A stretch of DNA of 64,000 nt, taken from assembly GCA_028456385.1 (NCBI GenBank), contig JALNQF010000176.1, positions 1 to 64,000 of the forward strand. Reading direction: 5' to 3'. Of the stretch, positions 38,272 to 51,167 are shown in pieces. A program made the position numbers and the translations under genes. This DNA is from Ophiosphaerella korrae (taxonomy: Eukaryota; Ascomycota; Dothideomycetes; Pleosporales; Phaeosphaeriaceae). Positions within the stretch are counted from its first letter, which is position 1. Each line of letters opens with the position of its first letter. The notes below the pieces were generated by a model. It was not told the DNA's origin. It saw only the letters and a program-made list of their open reading frames with translations, and did no database searches.

Positions 38272-38344
38272 TTTACCTCTAGGAGTTAAAGTACTAGTGC
38301 GCTTAGCGTGTTTAGTGCGTGTAGTTTAACCCCTAGGAGTAAAA
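38272..38344. repeat. Palindrome pair C
   Basis: TTTACCTCTAGGAGTTAAA at 38272-38290 and TTTAACCCCTAGGAGTAAAA at 38325-38344 flank a relatively GC-rich 34-bp spacer with GCGCTTAGCGTG and GTGCGTGTAG. The surrounding sequence retains more TpG than the neighbours. Confidence 0.65.
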
Positions 38345-38399
38345 TAATACTAACTAACGCAATAATTCTCTTAGAGACTTATATAAATAATTTACGTAG

Positions 38400-41293
38400 A
38401 CTAACCTTTTTTTAATAAATATAGCTAAATTATTTAACGATATACTTACTAATAATAAATTTAATAATTACTTCTTTAATCCCTAAGATATTAGCTATAA
38501 TAAGCCTTTTAACCTATACTAAGACAAGACTATAGCTAGTAGTAGAGACTTGTAGTATAAAGACCCTTTCTCTCTTCCTAAAGATTAGAGCGATATTAAT
38601 TTAGATTCTAATAATAAGGATAGACTATATAGGTATTCTAAATTAGAAGGTACTAGTAAGGATAATACTATTATAGTAGGTAAGAAGTATTTATAAAGGA
38701 TTAACTATTCTAGTAGTAATTATAAGCTAAAGAGTAAGTACTCTTATTCTATATATTTTGTAGAGCTAATTAGCTTTAAGTAAAATATAGTCTAGTACTT
38801 TATTATAAATACTAAAGCTCTTAACTTTAACGCTACGTAGGTACTTAAAATACTATATAGGCTTTATACTATAGACTATAGAAGTAGAAAAGTAGGCTTA
38901 AGAGTAGCTAATATTAGTAATAACTATCTCTCTATATTCTTCCTTAACTATATTAGTATTATTAGCTAGCTACTTAAGCTACTTACTTAGGAAACTAACT
39001 AATTCTTTAATAACGTTACTATTACATTTTAGAACTAGAGAGTATCTTATTCTAGAAAGTATATCTATAAGCTAAATTTTAACCTAGAATATTAAACGTT
39101 TTAGCTAGTAATAGTAGTAATAAGGGAGGCTTAGTTTATTGTAATATACTCTATCTACCTAACTATTACTAAGCTCTTTTCCTCTTAACGCGAATAATAA
39201 TAGTAGTAAGAGAAGTTATTTTAGTCTAGTACACTAAAGACCTATTATACTTAGGTATTATTATTATATATTAAGGGTATATTTCTTATTAGTAAGCTTC
39301 TTAGAGAAGAGGTAGAGCCTTTATAGAATCTTAATAGATTAATCTCCTAGACAATTACCTCTAATAAATAGACTACTTTCTAGAAACTTTTTATAGAGGA
39401 CTAAGAGAGCTTTATAGAATAATACTCTTTTAATACCTTTTAGACTAAGAACTAGCTAGCCTTCTACGCCTATAATTATAGGGCTAATATTAAGATTAGA
39501 GTTAATAGGTAGCTATAGACACTTCTAAAAGAAATACGCCTAAGACTTATAGATAATTTAGAATCTAATAAAGAAGAAAAAAGTATAAAAAAGGAATAAA
39601 GATAGGCCTTAGAATCTTAGCTAGGTATAGGAGTAGACCTAATTATAACTACTAGAGATAATTACTAGGCCCTATACTCTAAGGGTCTTAACTAGCTATA
39701 GACTAAACTAGAGTATAAATACAAACTAGATTATATTAACTCTATTTCTTATACTCTTACTATTAATATATATTACTTTAATACCTTATTACTTAATTTA
39801 GAATATAAGCCTACGCTCTACCTTTTTACTAATTATAATACTATTACTAGCAAGTATAAGTAGAGCTAGAACTTTACCTTCTATCTATTAGTATTCTATC
39901 TAGCGTATAGTAATTTTACTTCTCTATATCTACTTTTTTTTTATTAGATAATTTACTTATAGTTATAAAAGATAATATAAGCTTCTAGAATTAGGGCGCT
40001 AACGTTCTTTCTTTTAAGTACTTCTAGGAGTACTCTAATATTAAGCGTTTAATTTACTACTATCTAGACAATCTTCTTACTAATAAAGGTTTTACTATAG
40101 CTACTCTTACGCTCTCTATATCTAACGTAAATACTACTAAGATTAAAGCTAAGTAATAGTAACTTCTTTAGTAGGTATATAGCAAGCTCTTACTAGGTAA
40201 TCTAGATTTATCTAAGCTATTTACTTATAAATAGTAGTAAATAGAAGTAGCTATTATATAAGAGGAACTAGCTTTTTATATAGAGTAGGTAGTATCTATA
40301 AATATCTACTATCTTGTCTATAAGCGCTACTAATTTAATATAGTACTATAACCTATCTTCTAGCTTATATAATTCTTATTAAAAGAGAAGTAACTATATA
40401 TTTATATTTTGTAGTACTTTTAGCTTTCTATTTTCTTTAAAGTTTTAAACTTATTTACTAAGGTCTTTAGGCTTATAATAGACAAGATATATTAATAGTT
40501 TAAAGCGAGTAGCTATAAAGGACTTAATTTAGCTCTTTCTAAAGGCGTTGCAGCGCTAGACTAGCTTAGAAGCTATTACTTTATAGGGTTAAGGAAAGTT
40601 TTAATAGGTTTAGTGTTAGGTCCTCTAGAGATATTTAATAGTATTAAGAAGGAGGTATAGCTATATATTACGCTACGTATACTAAACTTATATAATAGTA
40701 TAAAGAAGCTTAATATTATAAAATAGCTATAAACTAAAGATATTTAGCCTATCTTAATATATATAGCCTCTCTTTTATACTACTATAGGCTTAAAGTTAC
40801 TACTAGTTACTATAGTTAACTATAGTTCTAAGAACTTAGAGGTAAGAATATATATAAGCTAAATAGTATAGTATAGTTCTTTAAGAAAGTATTTTATAAC
40901 TTATAGAAACTAGAAATAAAAGTATTTATTAGCTACTAAGTCTAGTAGTAACTTAATAAGAGTATAAGAGTAAGTAGTATATCTAGCTAGGATTTAGAGT
41001 CTACGTAGCGTCTATAGATACTATTATATAACTAGATATAGTCTAAAAATCCTTTCTTGTAGTAGTATATAATAATACTTACTCTTTAGCTAAAATACTA
41101 ATCTTGCTATAAGAGCTATAAAATACTTATATTACTTATAGCTAGAGATATAGCTCTTACTTTAGGCTCTATACCTACTAAGATATAAAAAGATTTTATA
41201 AAAGAGTTCTATTAAGCCTATATTAATATAAAGTAGATAGTAAAAGAAGTACTATTATCTCTTTATTCTATATAGTTTTTAATTATCTAGGCT
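38400..41293 (+). pseudogene. Unidentified RIP-degraded coding tract
   Basis: Long plus-strand frames with TAA and TAG stops run up to the target site of chromovirus copy 2. The translation has Tyr, Leu, Phe and Asn-rich parts near 39780-39960 and charged parts near 39480-39600. I looked for transposase signatures (DDE, KDZ, hAT dimerisation) and saw none clear enough to name. It is on the same strand as the tracts from 26 kb onward. Confidence 0.3.
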
Positions 41294-41298
41294 ATTAT

Positions 41299-41740
41299 TA
41301 TAATAAGCTTCCTATTATTAACTATAAGTAACTATTCTTTAGGAGTTAGTAGATTAAGAGGTAATAACAAAAGCTTATATAGTAATCTACAATAACTATA
41401 AATAGTAGAAGATATTTTATAACTATCTTGTACTAGCGTCCTATAGTTAAAAGATTAAATTACTAATACTATCCTAATAATACGTATCCTATTAACTATA
41501 TACCTAGGCTTCTTAGCTAGCTTTATACTTTGTATTTACTAAGATTATAAATTACAAATCTATTACGTACTTAGCTTTATACTTTATATTTACTAAGATT
41601 ATAAATCGCGAATTTATTATATATCCCTATTATAGTTAGTCTCTTAACCTAGTTTATTTCCTTATAAGTTATATACGTTGTTATTATCTATAGTAGAGCT
41701 AATTAGTTTAAATTAGTTTTCTCTTGTTATAGCTATAATA
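41299..41740 (-). repeat. 3' LTR of chromovirus copy 2
   Basis: 442 bp; preceded by ATTAT. It carries a duplicated motif, TTTATACTTTGTATTTACTA and its repeat about 50 bp on, present in both LTRs of this copy. Confidence 0.9.
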
Positions 41741-41754
41741 CTATTCCCTTCTCT
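41741..41754 (-). other. Polypurine tract of chromovirus copy 2
   Basis: The minus strand reads AGAGAAGGGAATAG against the left LTR, matching the position seen in copy 1. Confidence 0.8.
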
Positions 41755-42459
41755 AGATAGGTTCTTATTTCTCTATCTTAGGCCTAAAGTTATTAGTTTA
41801 GTTTCTTTGTTTATCTCTAGCTCTTTATTATTCTTTATATCTTTACGTTCTAATTATAATAAACTTCTTCTTATTACTCGTGTTACTTATAACAAAGTTA
41901 AAATATTTCCTTATACCTATTATACTTAATTAAAGCTTACTTATCTTATATCTTTAAAAGATAGTAAATACTATAACAAGTATATTATAGCTAATATTTA
42001 ATATAAGTATATACTATCTAGTATTTCTTTTATAGAGTATAAGTATTTAACTTCTATATAGTCTCTTCTTACTAAGTTATATAGGGCGAGCTATTAACTA
42101 GGCTTAAGAGATACTATTATTATAGCTTGTAGAGGCTAAGGCTAAGTATAAGCTAACTCTTTATAAGCTAGTAGATCTCTATTCTTGTATTAAGCGTCTT
42201 TGTAAGATAAAAGCTTATAATAACGCTAAATTATCTAAATAGTCTTGTACCTTAGAGGCCGAGATAGACCTTAAGGATGTAGTTTAGGCTGTTCTAGCTC
42301 CTATTATATTAGACGTTCTTAACGCCTCTCTATTTAGCGCTAGTAGTATTAATTTTCTTAGTTTGCTATAAAGCGCTCTAGAGGGTTTTAACTTTAGAAC
42401 TCCTTTAGTTTCTTAAGGTAATTAAGGTTATCCTCTAGTTCCTAGGTTTTCTCCTATAG

Positions 42460-45400
42460 TTGTCCTTTTTCGTTTATACCTATTTATTCTACTAAGTAGT
42501 AGTTTTTTCTATTATAGAACTAATACTATAGGATTTCTTTAACTTCCTATTCTTCTTATTCTCTATACGTATCTACTTTATATACTAGTAGTTCTACGTT
42601 CTATAGTGCTATCTTAAGTAGTACTACGTAGAAGGTTAAGTATATCCTTATCTTGTTTAGTAGTTTTAATTTAAATATAACTAGTATAACTTCTTTCTTA
42701 ACTTTATATAGTCTTATCTTAACGTAGTCTAGTTTTAAACTTAGTTATTTACTCTTAATATTCTTCTATACTAACTATACTTTTTCTCTCTTTTTAAATT
42801 AGGGTCTTTCTTTATATCTCTTATTATAGTACTTAGTTATATAATTATATATAAACTCTACGTCTTATCTTAGTTAATTGTATATATCTTTAAGTCTATT
42901 AGTAAAGTTTTCTCCTCTTAGGGACTAGGATATCTAATTTCTTAGTATCTAATACGTATTAGGCTTAAATCTATAGTTTATAAAAAAAGGTAATACTTCT
43001 ATTACTATATTCTTTACGCTGTTGTATACTAACTATACTATAGGTAGTAGCTATACCTAATTGTTCTAATTATAGTTAAGGTAGTATCTTAGGTATTATT
43101 CTACTATCTAATTTATTTATTCTAATTATCTATCTATTTATAAGTAGTATACTATAGATATTATATACTATATTCCTAATTGCGCTATTATTATTCTCTA
43201 TAGTTTTAATATAAATTGTATATCTCTATCTATAATAATCTTGTCTAGTAGTTTATATTAACTAATTACTATTCCTAGGACCTAGTATATAGTAACTTCT
43301 ATTCCGCTTTTCTTTTTATATAGTTAGAAGTATATATACTTTATAAGTTTATCTACTATTATAAGAATTCTATTATACTTAACTCCTAATATTAGGTCTT
43401 TAGACTTAAGTAACGTCGTAATAAAGTCTATTATAATAACTCCTTATAGTTATTTTAGTACTTCTACTAGTTATAGTATTCTATATAGTACGTATCTATT
43501 ATATTTATTTCTTTAGCATTCTATATAGTCTTGTAGTACCTCTATTACTAATTATCTTACTTTTAGAATATAATAGTTTTGTAGTAGTCTATCTAATATT
43601 TTGTCTATTCCTTAGTAACTATATACTAGTAATTTATAGAATTATTATATAAATTCTCTTTAAATCTTTCTTAGAATGTATATTCTTCTATAGGCTTATA
43701 CAATTCTTTTTTAGGTTTCTAGTTTCTTTATTTCTTTAGGTACTTCCTTTATTACTTTCTTAATCTATTTGTCTAGCTCGCTATTTATCCTTTTAAGTAT
43801 TATAGCTATCTTAGGTATATTTAGGACTAAGTATCCTTCTTTATTCTTAACTAGAACTATACTAGTAGCGCTTACTTCTTCTTATAAGTCTTGTCTTCTA
43901 CTAAAGGCGTCTATAAATTAGTTGTCTTTCCTTTTTATATATATAATTCCTATATTAAATATTAATAGGAATTCTTACTATCTTATATAGCGTTATAATA
44001 ACTCCTTATTTATTATAAATCTAGTAAGATTCTTGTAATCTATATAGACCTTTATCTAATACTTTACTCCTTATAAGTATACTCTCTATTATTTAAATAC
44101 TTTGTAGATTACTAGTATTTCTTTATTATAGATTAGATAGTTAAGTTCTATAGTCTTTATTTTCTTAGAGTAGTATTTAACTAGATATTTATTTTTAGTC
44201 TCTAGGTCTTCCTATATTAGTACTATTCTATAAACTAAATTAGATGCATCTATTTTTACTATTACTAGTAAGTCTAGGTTATATATTCTAATAACTAGGT
44301 TTTCTATAAACTTCTTTTTAATCCTCTTAAATACTTTATTATATTCCTTTATCTATTTAAACAGCGTATCTTTCTTTATAAGTCTTGTTATTAGTTCTAT
44401 ATCTTTAGAGTATCTTACTATTAACTTTCTATAAAAGTTAGCTAGCCTATAAAACTATTGTACTTCTTTTAGGTTTCTTAGTGTTAGCTATTCGTTAATT
44501 AATCTAATTTTTTCTAGGTTAATTTTAATTTTTCCTAGTTTAATAATAAATCTAAGGAAATCTGTTTTCTTTGTATAGAATTTGTATTTTCTTATCTTAA
44601 GAAATAGTTTATTTTCTACTAGTTTCTCTAATACTTTGTGTATATGTTGTACGTATTCCTCCTCTATTTCTAAGAATATAAAGATATTATCTAAGTATAT
44701 AAATATAAATATATCTAGATACTCTCTTAGTACTATATTAATCCTTTCTTAGAATACTACTAGTGCGTTTATTAAGCTAAATAGTATAACTAAGTATTTA
44801 TATAGTCTGTACTATATTCTAAATACTATTTTCTACTTATTACCTTTCTTAATTCTAATTTAGTAGTAGGTATTTTAGATATCTAACTTTATAAAGATTT
44901 TTACTCTTCTTAGCCTATCTTGTATTTTATCTATTTATAGTAATAGGTATTAATTTTTATTTATAATTACGTTAGTTTTTCTAAAATCTACGTAAGGTCT
45001 CTTATTACTTATCTCTTTCTTATCTATAAATATAAGTCTATATACTACTAAGGATTTAGATTCTCTTATCTATCCTTTTTTTATTACGTTTTAGATAAAT
45101 ACTTGTTTAATTTTAGATTCTTCTTCTATCTTTTAATAGACTAGGCTCTATCCTATATCTTTTTTTTCTTCTAGTTCTATTGCTAAGTCCTATAGTTAAT
45201 ATTCTAGAAGGTAGTCTTCTAGTTCTATAAGCTATTTTTCCTATTTCTTATATTCTTTTAGGAATTCTCCTTTACAAGTACTTATATTAGCTTTTAACGT
45301 GTCTATTCTAGGATAATTAATTTCTCCTATTCTCTAATTAATATATAGGTTAGTTATCTATAACTATAGTATTCCTAATATTATATCTTATTTATTATTA

Positions 45401-46560
45401 ATTGTTGTTATGTCTATAACTTTATTCTTAATTGTTATTCTTTTTAGTTTTAATGTAGAAAGAACTATTTTAAATCTAATAGGTTCTTAGAATAGTTTTC
45501 CTCTAATTATACTTAGTTATTAAGGGTAATTCTTTATTATATATTTTATTCCTTCTATTTCTATAAACTTCTTAGATATAAAGTTCTTTATAGCTCTACT
45601 ATTAATTATTAATTATACTTTCTTTTCTTAGTATATACCTATTTTTGTAATATATAGGCCTCTTATACCTTCTAGCTTTTCTTATTTAGGCGATTTTATA
45701 AATTATCTATCTTTCTAAGGCTATAGCCCTACTTTAAGTTTATATTTATTATATTTTAGATATTTATCGTTTATATATTTGTACTATAGTCCTCCTTAGA
45801 CATATTTCTTTATTAATTTAGGTCTAGGTCTTATTACTACGTATCTGTCTTCTAGGGTTATTTCCTATCCTTAGATATCTTCTACTAGAATTACTCTTGT
45901 ATAGTTATAGCTTCTTTTTCTTATAGGCTATACGTTATTATTTAACTTAGGGTTTCTATATATAATATAATTCTTGTCTAAGTATAATATCTATAATACT
46001 TTAAAGTATACTAAGTATTCTAGATCTATTATTTTATTATCCTCTTCCTAGTATTTACTTTTACTAGGTATATTTATTGTTAGGATATAGTATACTATTA
46101 GTACTCTTAGTGTATAGGCTTTATTAATCTATTACGTCTTTCTTATAAAGTATTACTATTCTCTTTATATAGGTATTCTTCCTACTATAACTATATATTA
46201 CTTTATCTATTCTTAAAATAGTATAAACTTTATTTCTTTAAGATTGCGTTCTTTCTAGTCTTTGTACGCTTCTTCTATACTTATAACTATTAAGTATATT
46301 TAAATAAATCTCTATTCTTTATTTTGTTCCTCTATATCTATTATTGTATAGCTATTATAACTATATATATCTAGCTAGGTATACTCTATACTTTTTATAC
46401 TAACTTATCTCTTACTTCCTTGTAGTCCTTTAGAAGTAGCTATAGTAGTCTCTTTATCTAGTGCTAGTCCTTTAGCCTAGATTAATAGTACTAAGAGCTC
46501 TTCCCTTTCTAAATCTTCTATTAGTAAGTCTATTATATATACTATCTCTTCTAGCTATAC
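42460..46560 (-). pseudogene. Chromovirus copy 2 pol remnant
   Basis: The minus frame matches copy 1 pol. The RT box at 44680-44720 reads LREYLDIF...YLDN, with the Asn in the codons at 44686-44697, the same Asp-to-Asn change as in copy 1. The chromodomain-like end lies at about 42480-42590, again with stops at the Trp and Gln positions. More Gln, Trp and Arg codons are lost than in copy 1. Confidence 0.8.
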
Positions 46561-47860
46561 TTTTATTCTCTCCTTTATTATAGCTACTCTATATCTTTAT
46601 TTCTATAGAAACTATACTACTCTTTATTTACTAGAAAGATATATATAGTAGTTATTGTTATAACAAAAGGTTTAATAGAGTATTACGTATTATACTTCCT
46701 AACTCCTAGCTACCTTCTCTTAGGGTTTATCCTATACTTGTAGTACTTCCTTTTTCTTTTTAGTTATCTTTAACTCTATTTCTTTCTTTAAGTCCTTACT
46801 TCTATAGTCTTTTATAAAGTGTCTAGGTTTCTTACACTTATAGTATACTATATCCTTCTTCTTTTATAATTAGTAGTCTTTTATATAGTAACTCTTTCTA
46901 CTACAATTAAAGTACGTAAAGTCTTTGTTCTTCTTTTTCTTCTTATCTTTATTAGTATTAAGGATTATAGGGTCTCTTTTATTATAGTTCTAGGCGTAAC
47001 CTCTATACTTGTTTTTCTTCTATTCTTAAAGATTATTGTTAATTTATATTACCTATTACTTTAGAGCTTCTAGTATTTATAGTTACTCTATATAGATTAT
47101 TTTATATTAAATCTTAGAGTTTAGTTCTTACTTAAATCGTAATATTAAAGCTAACTTATTCTATTCTATATTCTATAATAGGTATTTAAACTATAATACG
47201 TACTTTAGAATACTTTAGTTTTGTATAAGCTTTTCTAGCTATTCTTTAGCTTGTTAGGTAACGTCTATATCCCTAAATACTACTCTTATTTATTTAGTAA
47301 AGTATTTCTAACTTCTAAAGATAGCTCTAGTCTTATCTTTCTATATTATTAGAGAGTGTATTGTATAGTTAGTCTAGTAAGGTTTATACTATCTTATTAC
47401 GTCTTCTTTAAGGTATAATCTAATATATATTACCTTCTTTTCTTCTATATTAAAGTATAGTACTTATATATCTATCTAGAGTTATACTAATATAATAAAG
47501 GATCTTAGTTTCTCTCTTATTCTATTAAATTTCTTAAGGACAAGTATCTTTAGTAGTTTCTTCGTCGTACTTATTTCTAGTCTTTAGGTAATTAATTCTA
47601 TCTAGTTCTATCCTTCTATAATAGCCTTAATTTATACTTTATTTTACTTTATATAGTCTTAAAGCTCCTTATTCTATATTTCTAAAGTATTAATTACTAT
47701 CTTTATATCTTCTTTATCTAAGATTAAGTTATTAATCCTATCCTTAATTGTTTCCTATATAGTGCTATCTAACTTATAACTACTCCTAGGAGCTTTACTT
47801 ATTTTAGTTAAACTTTCTACTATTGTGTTAGCTAGACTATACGCTACTTACGCTTCGCTT
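46561..47860 (-). pseudogene. Chromovirus copy 2 gag remnant
   Basis: The frame follows copy 1 gag. The zinc-knuckle region is at about 46795-46910 and is further degraded; remaining Cys and His codons are few. The charged N-terminal part lies at about 47760-47640. Confidence 0.75.
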
Positions 47861-47884
47861 CTTGTAATAACTAAATTAGTAAGG

Positions 47885-48326
47885 TGTAATAGGCCTCCTA
47901 TCGTTAACTACAAGTAACTATTCTTTAAAGGTTAGTAGATTAAGAGGTAATAATAAAAGCTTATATAGTAATCTATAATAACTATAAATAGTAAAAGATG
48001 TTTTATAACTATCTTGTACTAGCGTCTTATAGTTAAAGGATTAAATTACTAATACTATCCTAATAATACGTATCCTATTAACTATATACCTAGGCTTCTT
48101 AGCTAGCTTCGTGCTTCGTATTTACTAAAATTGTAAATTACAAATCTATTACGTGCTTAGCTTTATACTTTGTATTTACTAAGATCGCGAATCGCGAATT
48201 TATTACGTGTCCCTATTATAGTTAGTCTCCTAACCTAGTTTATTTCCCTATAGGTTATATGCGTCGTTATTATCTATAGCAAGGCTAATTAGTTTAAATT
48301 AGTTTTCTCTTGTTATAGCTATAACA
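47885..48326 (-). repeat. 5' LTR of chromovirus copy 2
   Basis: 442 bp, start TGTAATAGG, end TATAACA, followed by ATTAT. It keeps CpG sites such as GATCGCGAATCGCGAATT that are TpA in the left LTR. Confidence 0.9.
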
Positions 48327-48331
48327 ATTAT

Positions 48332-50640
48332 TAAGTACACTAATAGTAGTTATATTATAAAAGAATAGTAGGTTAGTAGGCTTATAGTAGTAATACTTTC
48401 TAATTATATTAAGTAGATCCTAAGGTCTTATTATTCTAAGCTAACGTATTAAAAAGTAATTATACTTATTAGAATTACGCTATCTAGGTTAGCGTTAGCT
48501 ACTAGACCTAGAAGCCTTAAGCGTACTACTATTAAGGTAGACTAGTAGTTAATTAATATAGGGAAGAAACGTAAGATTAACTTTAGCTATCTTATCCTAT
48601 TTACTAGTATTCCTTTAATTATAGAGAAGGGATTTACTAAATAAGTAGAGTAGTTTAAAAAGAGTAATTTATTAATCTTAGAACACTATTAGGTAGCGTA
48701 GAATTACCTTATATAGTATCTCGGAGATCTTCTTTATAATTTAATATTAATAATAGTATTAACTATCTACGCTTTATTAGTTACGCCTTACGTACTACTA
48801 AATATACGTAGCTTTAATAAAGGTACTAAAAAGGATCTAGAATTATTAGTAGCTAATCTTATAACTTAGATACTCTAGTTTTTTAAGCTAGACGTATTTC
48901 CTTAGAAAGAAGACAATAGAATAGTACTTTGTATTCTAGAAATAATAAAAAAGATTAGTAAGTTAGATATTAAGATACTTTAGAGTAGTAGCTAATAGGG
49001 ATTAGAGTCTAAATAGAGCACAAGGGTGTTAGTAACTAGATTCTATAGGAGTTAGAGTAGATAGAAGTAGTAAGGAGTTAAGATAGCTTTTAAAATAATA
49101 AGGTAAAGCTATAAGTAGAGTAGGAGCTAATAGGATTATAGAAGGAACTTCTAGAGCTATAGAAGGACCTAGATAGATTTATTAGACAGGTCTTCTATAG
49201 CTATAATTAGGTATAAGTTAAGTAATACTTATTAATTATAAAAGAGATCGACTAGGAATACTAGTATCTCTATTCCTATTAACTAGCTAATTAATCGAAT
49301 TGCTTAGACTAAAGAGGGCAACTTAAACAATTAGGAGGTTTAGATAGAAATATATACTAGCTTAATTAAGTAGTACCTAAAAATATTTACTATAAGTGTT
49401 GTAATAGGTATTATTTAGGAGTTAATTTCTTGTTAGATATCTAAACTAGGTAGGATTAGCCCTAGTACTTAAGGGAACCTTAGACTCTAAGTAGCTTCTT
49501 CTCTTCTTCTACTTCTTACTTATACTACGCTATACTAACTAACTATAGAGAGGCTACTACAATACACGATCTATAGTATATTCTTAGCCTACTACTACGC
49601 TATTTGTCGCTCTACTATATACTATTCTCTAAAGTACTAATAAGTTAACTAGTAACTTTACTAACTTTTATACTACTCGTTTAAAGAGCTTTTAGTAGTC
49701 TTTTACTACCTACCTATTACTAAAATACTTTCTTATAGTATACTTTCCTATAACTACTATAAAACTAAAGTTAGTATAGATTAATACAAAAGAATCTAGT
49801 AAGGAAGATAGATACTTTAACTCTAAGCTAGATAAACTCTTACACGTACTAAGAAATAAGAGATACGTTAGCTATAGACTCTATTACGTATAGGGGAATA
49901 CTTTCTATAGACGAAAGAATACCCTAGATATACTAAATATCTAGTATATTAACAACTTTCTAGTTAACAACCTTAAAACTAACTAATCGCTTTATAGGAC
50001 GCTACTAACCCTTATTAGGGATACGTAGGGCGAGATAATCTAGAAGGGGCTTATAGTAGTAGTACTAAAAGTAAGTAATAAGTAGGACTTGTAGTAGGTT
50101 ATAGATATTACTTTAACTACCTACTATAACGCTATTAACTTTCTAGGCTACTACTACGATAGGTATAGTAGTATAGTAGATAGGATTAGTATAAATAGTT
50201 ACTTAAGTTAGAAATTGCTAGCTAATCGTGTTAGGAAAGTTAAGGGGGTTTAAATTAATTACTTAGGTGATTAGGCTAGTAACTTAGCTTATTAGTTCTT
50301 GTAAGTAGAGGTACTAAAGCCTATCTATTATTTAACTTTAAAAGCGATAATCTACTAGATATTATTAAGTACTTTAAAATAGAGTAAGTAGTTAAGAGTT
50401 ATAGAGGTAAGTATAGATCTAGTATTTAAGATAATAGGGAGTAATACTTAGCTAATAATCTACTAGTATAACTACTACTTCTCTAAGTATAAAGGAAGGA
50501 CGAAGAGTAAAGTAAAGTTAGTTAGCGTAGGCTTATATATATAAAAGATAGTATTCTAGTAGTTAATAGAATAAAGAAAAACTTTATAGTAGATATAGTA
50601 TATATAATATATATAATAATTAAGTAAGTATAGTAGGGTA
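48332..50640 (+). pseudogene. Unidentified RIP-degraded coding tract
   Basis: Plus-strand frames broken by TAA and TAG run through most of this stretch. The first part (48660-49000) and the second (49690-50600) each keep one regular frame. The segment 49529-49628 is shared with 30208-30307. I recognise no domain. The second part has a pattern of Tyr, Arg and Lys (around 49830-49900) that could suit a nucleic-acid enzyme, but no catalytic motif is visible. Confidence 0.3.
49529..49628 (+). repeat. ~100-bp block shared with 30208-30307
   Basis: Gap-free counterpart of 30208-30307. This copy keeps CpA and CpG sites (CAATACACGATC) where the other has TpA, so it is the less mutated of the two. 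Confidence 0.75.
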
Positions 50641-50931
50641 ATATAAAAAAAAAGCCTAAAAAAAAGTAATAGGTTTAAACTAGTAATAACTCTACAAATA
50701 CAATAGCTAAAAATATAAGTAGATAAGAATTTTCAAGAAAAAATTAGGCTGTTAAGTCCTTGGAACCAGGTAAGGGTAACGAGGGCAAGTAGGCTTCTGT
50801 GAGACGGGCGAGGTCAATGAACAAGTTGGTTACTTGACTTGATTAACGGTCGGCTCTTATCGGAGTATCACGAGGTATGTGAGTATCAATGGGTAGATAA
50901 GAATCTGATTGAAGTATCGGTCGTAATGCTC

Positions 50932-51164
50932 TGTTAGGATAAGAGGTAAAGAAGAGATTGAACACGATGGTCCATGAAGGTCCATCGACGTCCCTATATA
51001 CTTGCTATCCAGCGTTCATTCCCGAGCGCTCACTCCAGAGCGTTCGCTCTAGAGCGCTCATTCCAGAGCGTTCACTACTAAACGGTTACGTGTTCTGCTG
51101 CGCCGTATTGCCTGGCCCAATCGCGTGCGATACAACGGCTTACCTGCCGCTTAGTATCGTAACA
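50932..51164 (-). repeat. Putative solo or truncated LTR (233 bp)
   Basis: The unit starts TGTTAGGATA and ends TATCGTAACA, giving TG...CA ends with a short inverted repeat. A TATA-like CTATATAC lies inside at about 50993-51001. No 5-bp target duplication is visible (TGCTC on the left, TAGGC on the right). If it reads on the minus strand, the 200 bp at 50735-50931 would be the leader of the same element. It contains tandem AGAGCG(C/T)TC units at about 51018-51075. Confidence 0.5.
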
Positions 51165-51167
51165 TAG
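50958..51167 (+). other. 69-codon open frame, probably not a gene
   Basis: The only ATG-initiated open frame of note in the window. It begins MNTMVHEG and contains two IPERSL repeats that come directly from the AGAGCG(C/T)TC tandem units. It covers most of the putative LTR and ends three bases beyond its end. There is no signal peptide, and no domain I know. It is open because the segment escaped RIP, not because it is under selection as far as can be seen. I rate it as a chance frame over an LTR. Confidence 0.7.

Larger units (their letters stand above)
41299..48326 (-). mobile_element. Complete Ty3/Gypsy chromovirus, second copy (7028 bp), TSD ATTAT
   Basis: Two 442-bp LTRs (41299-41740 and 47885-48326) start TGTAATAGG, or mutated TATAATAAG, and end TATAACA or TATAATA. 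The target duplication ATTAT lies at 41294-41298 and 48327-48331. The internal region follows the element at 19181-26212 segment by segment on the minus strand, but TpG and CpA are much rarer. The LTR halves nearest the element start (left end on plus) are alike between the two copies, while the other half, holding the hairpin in copy 1, is replaced by a CTAGGCTTCTTAGCTAGC-type sequence. So these are two subfamilies. Confidence 0.93.

Noticed and set aside
50958..51167. 69-codon frame as a real small protein gene
   Set aside because: Its repeats follow the tandem DNA units of the putative LTR, it ends at the LTR boundary, and it is open mainly because the island escaped RIP.
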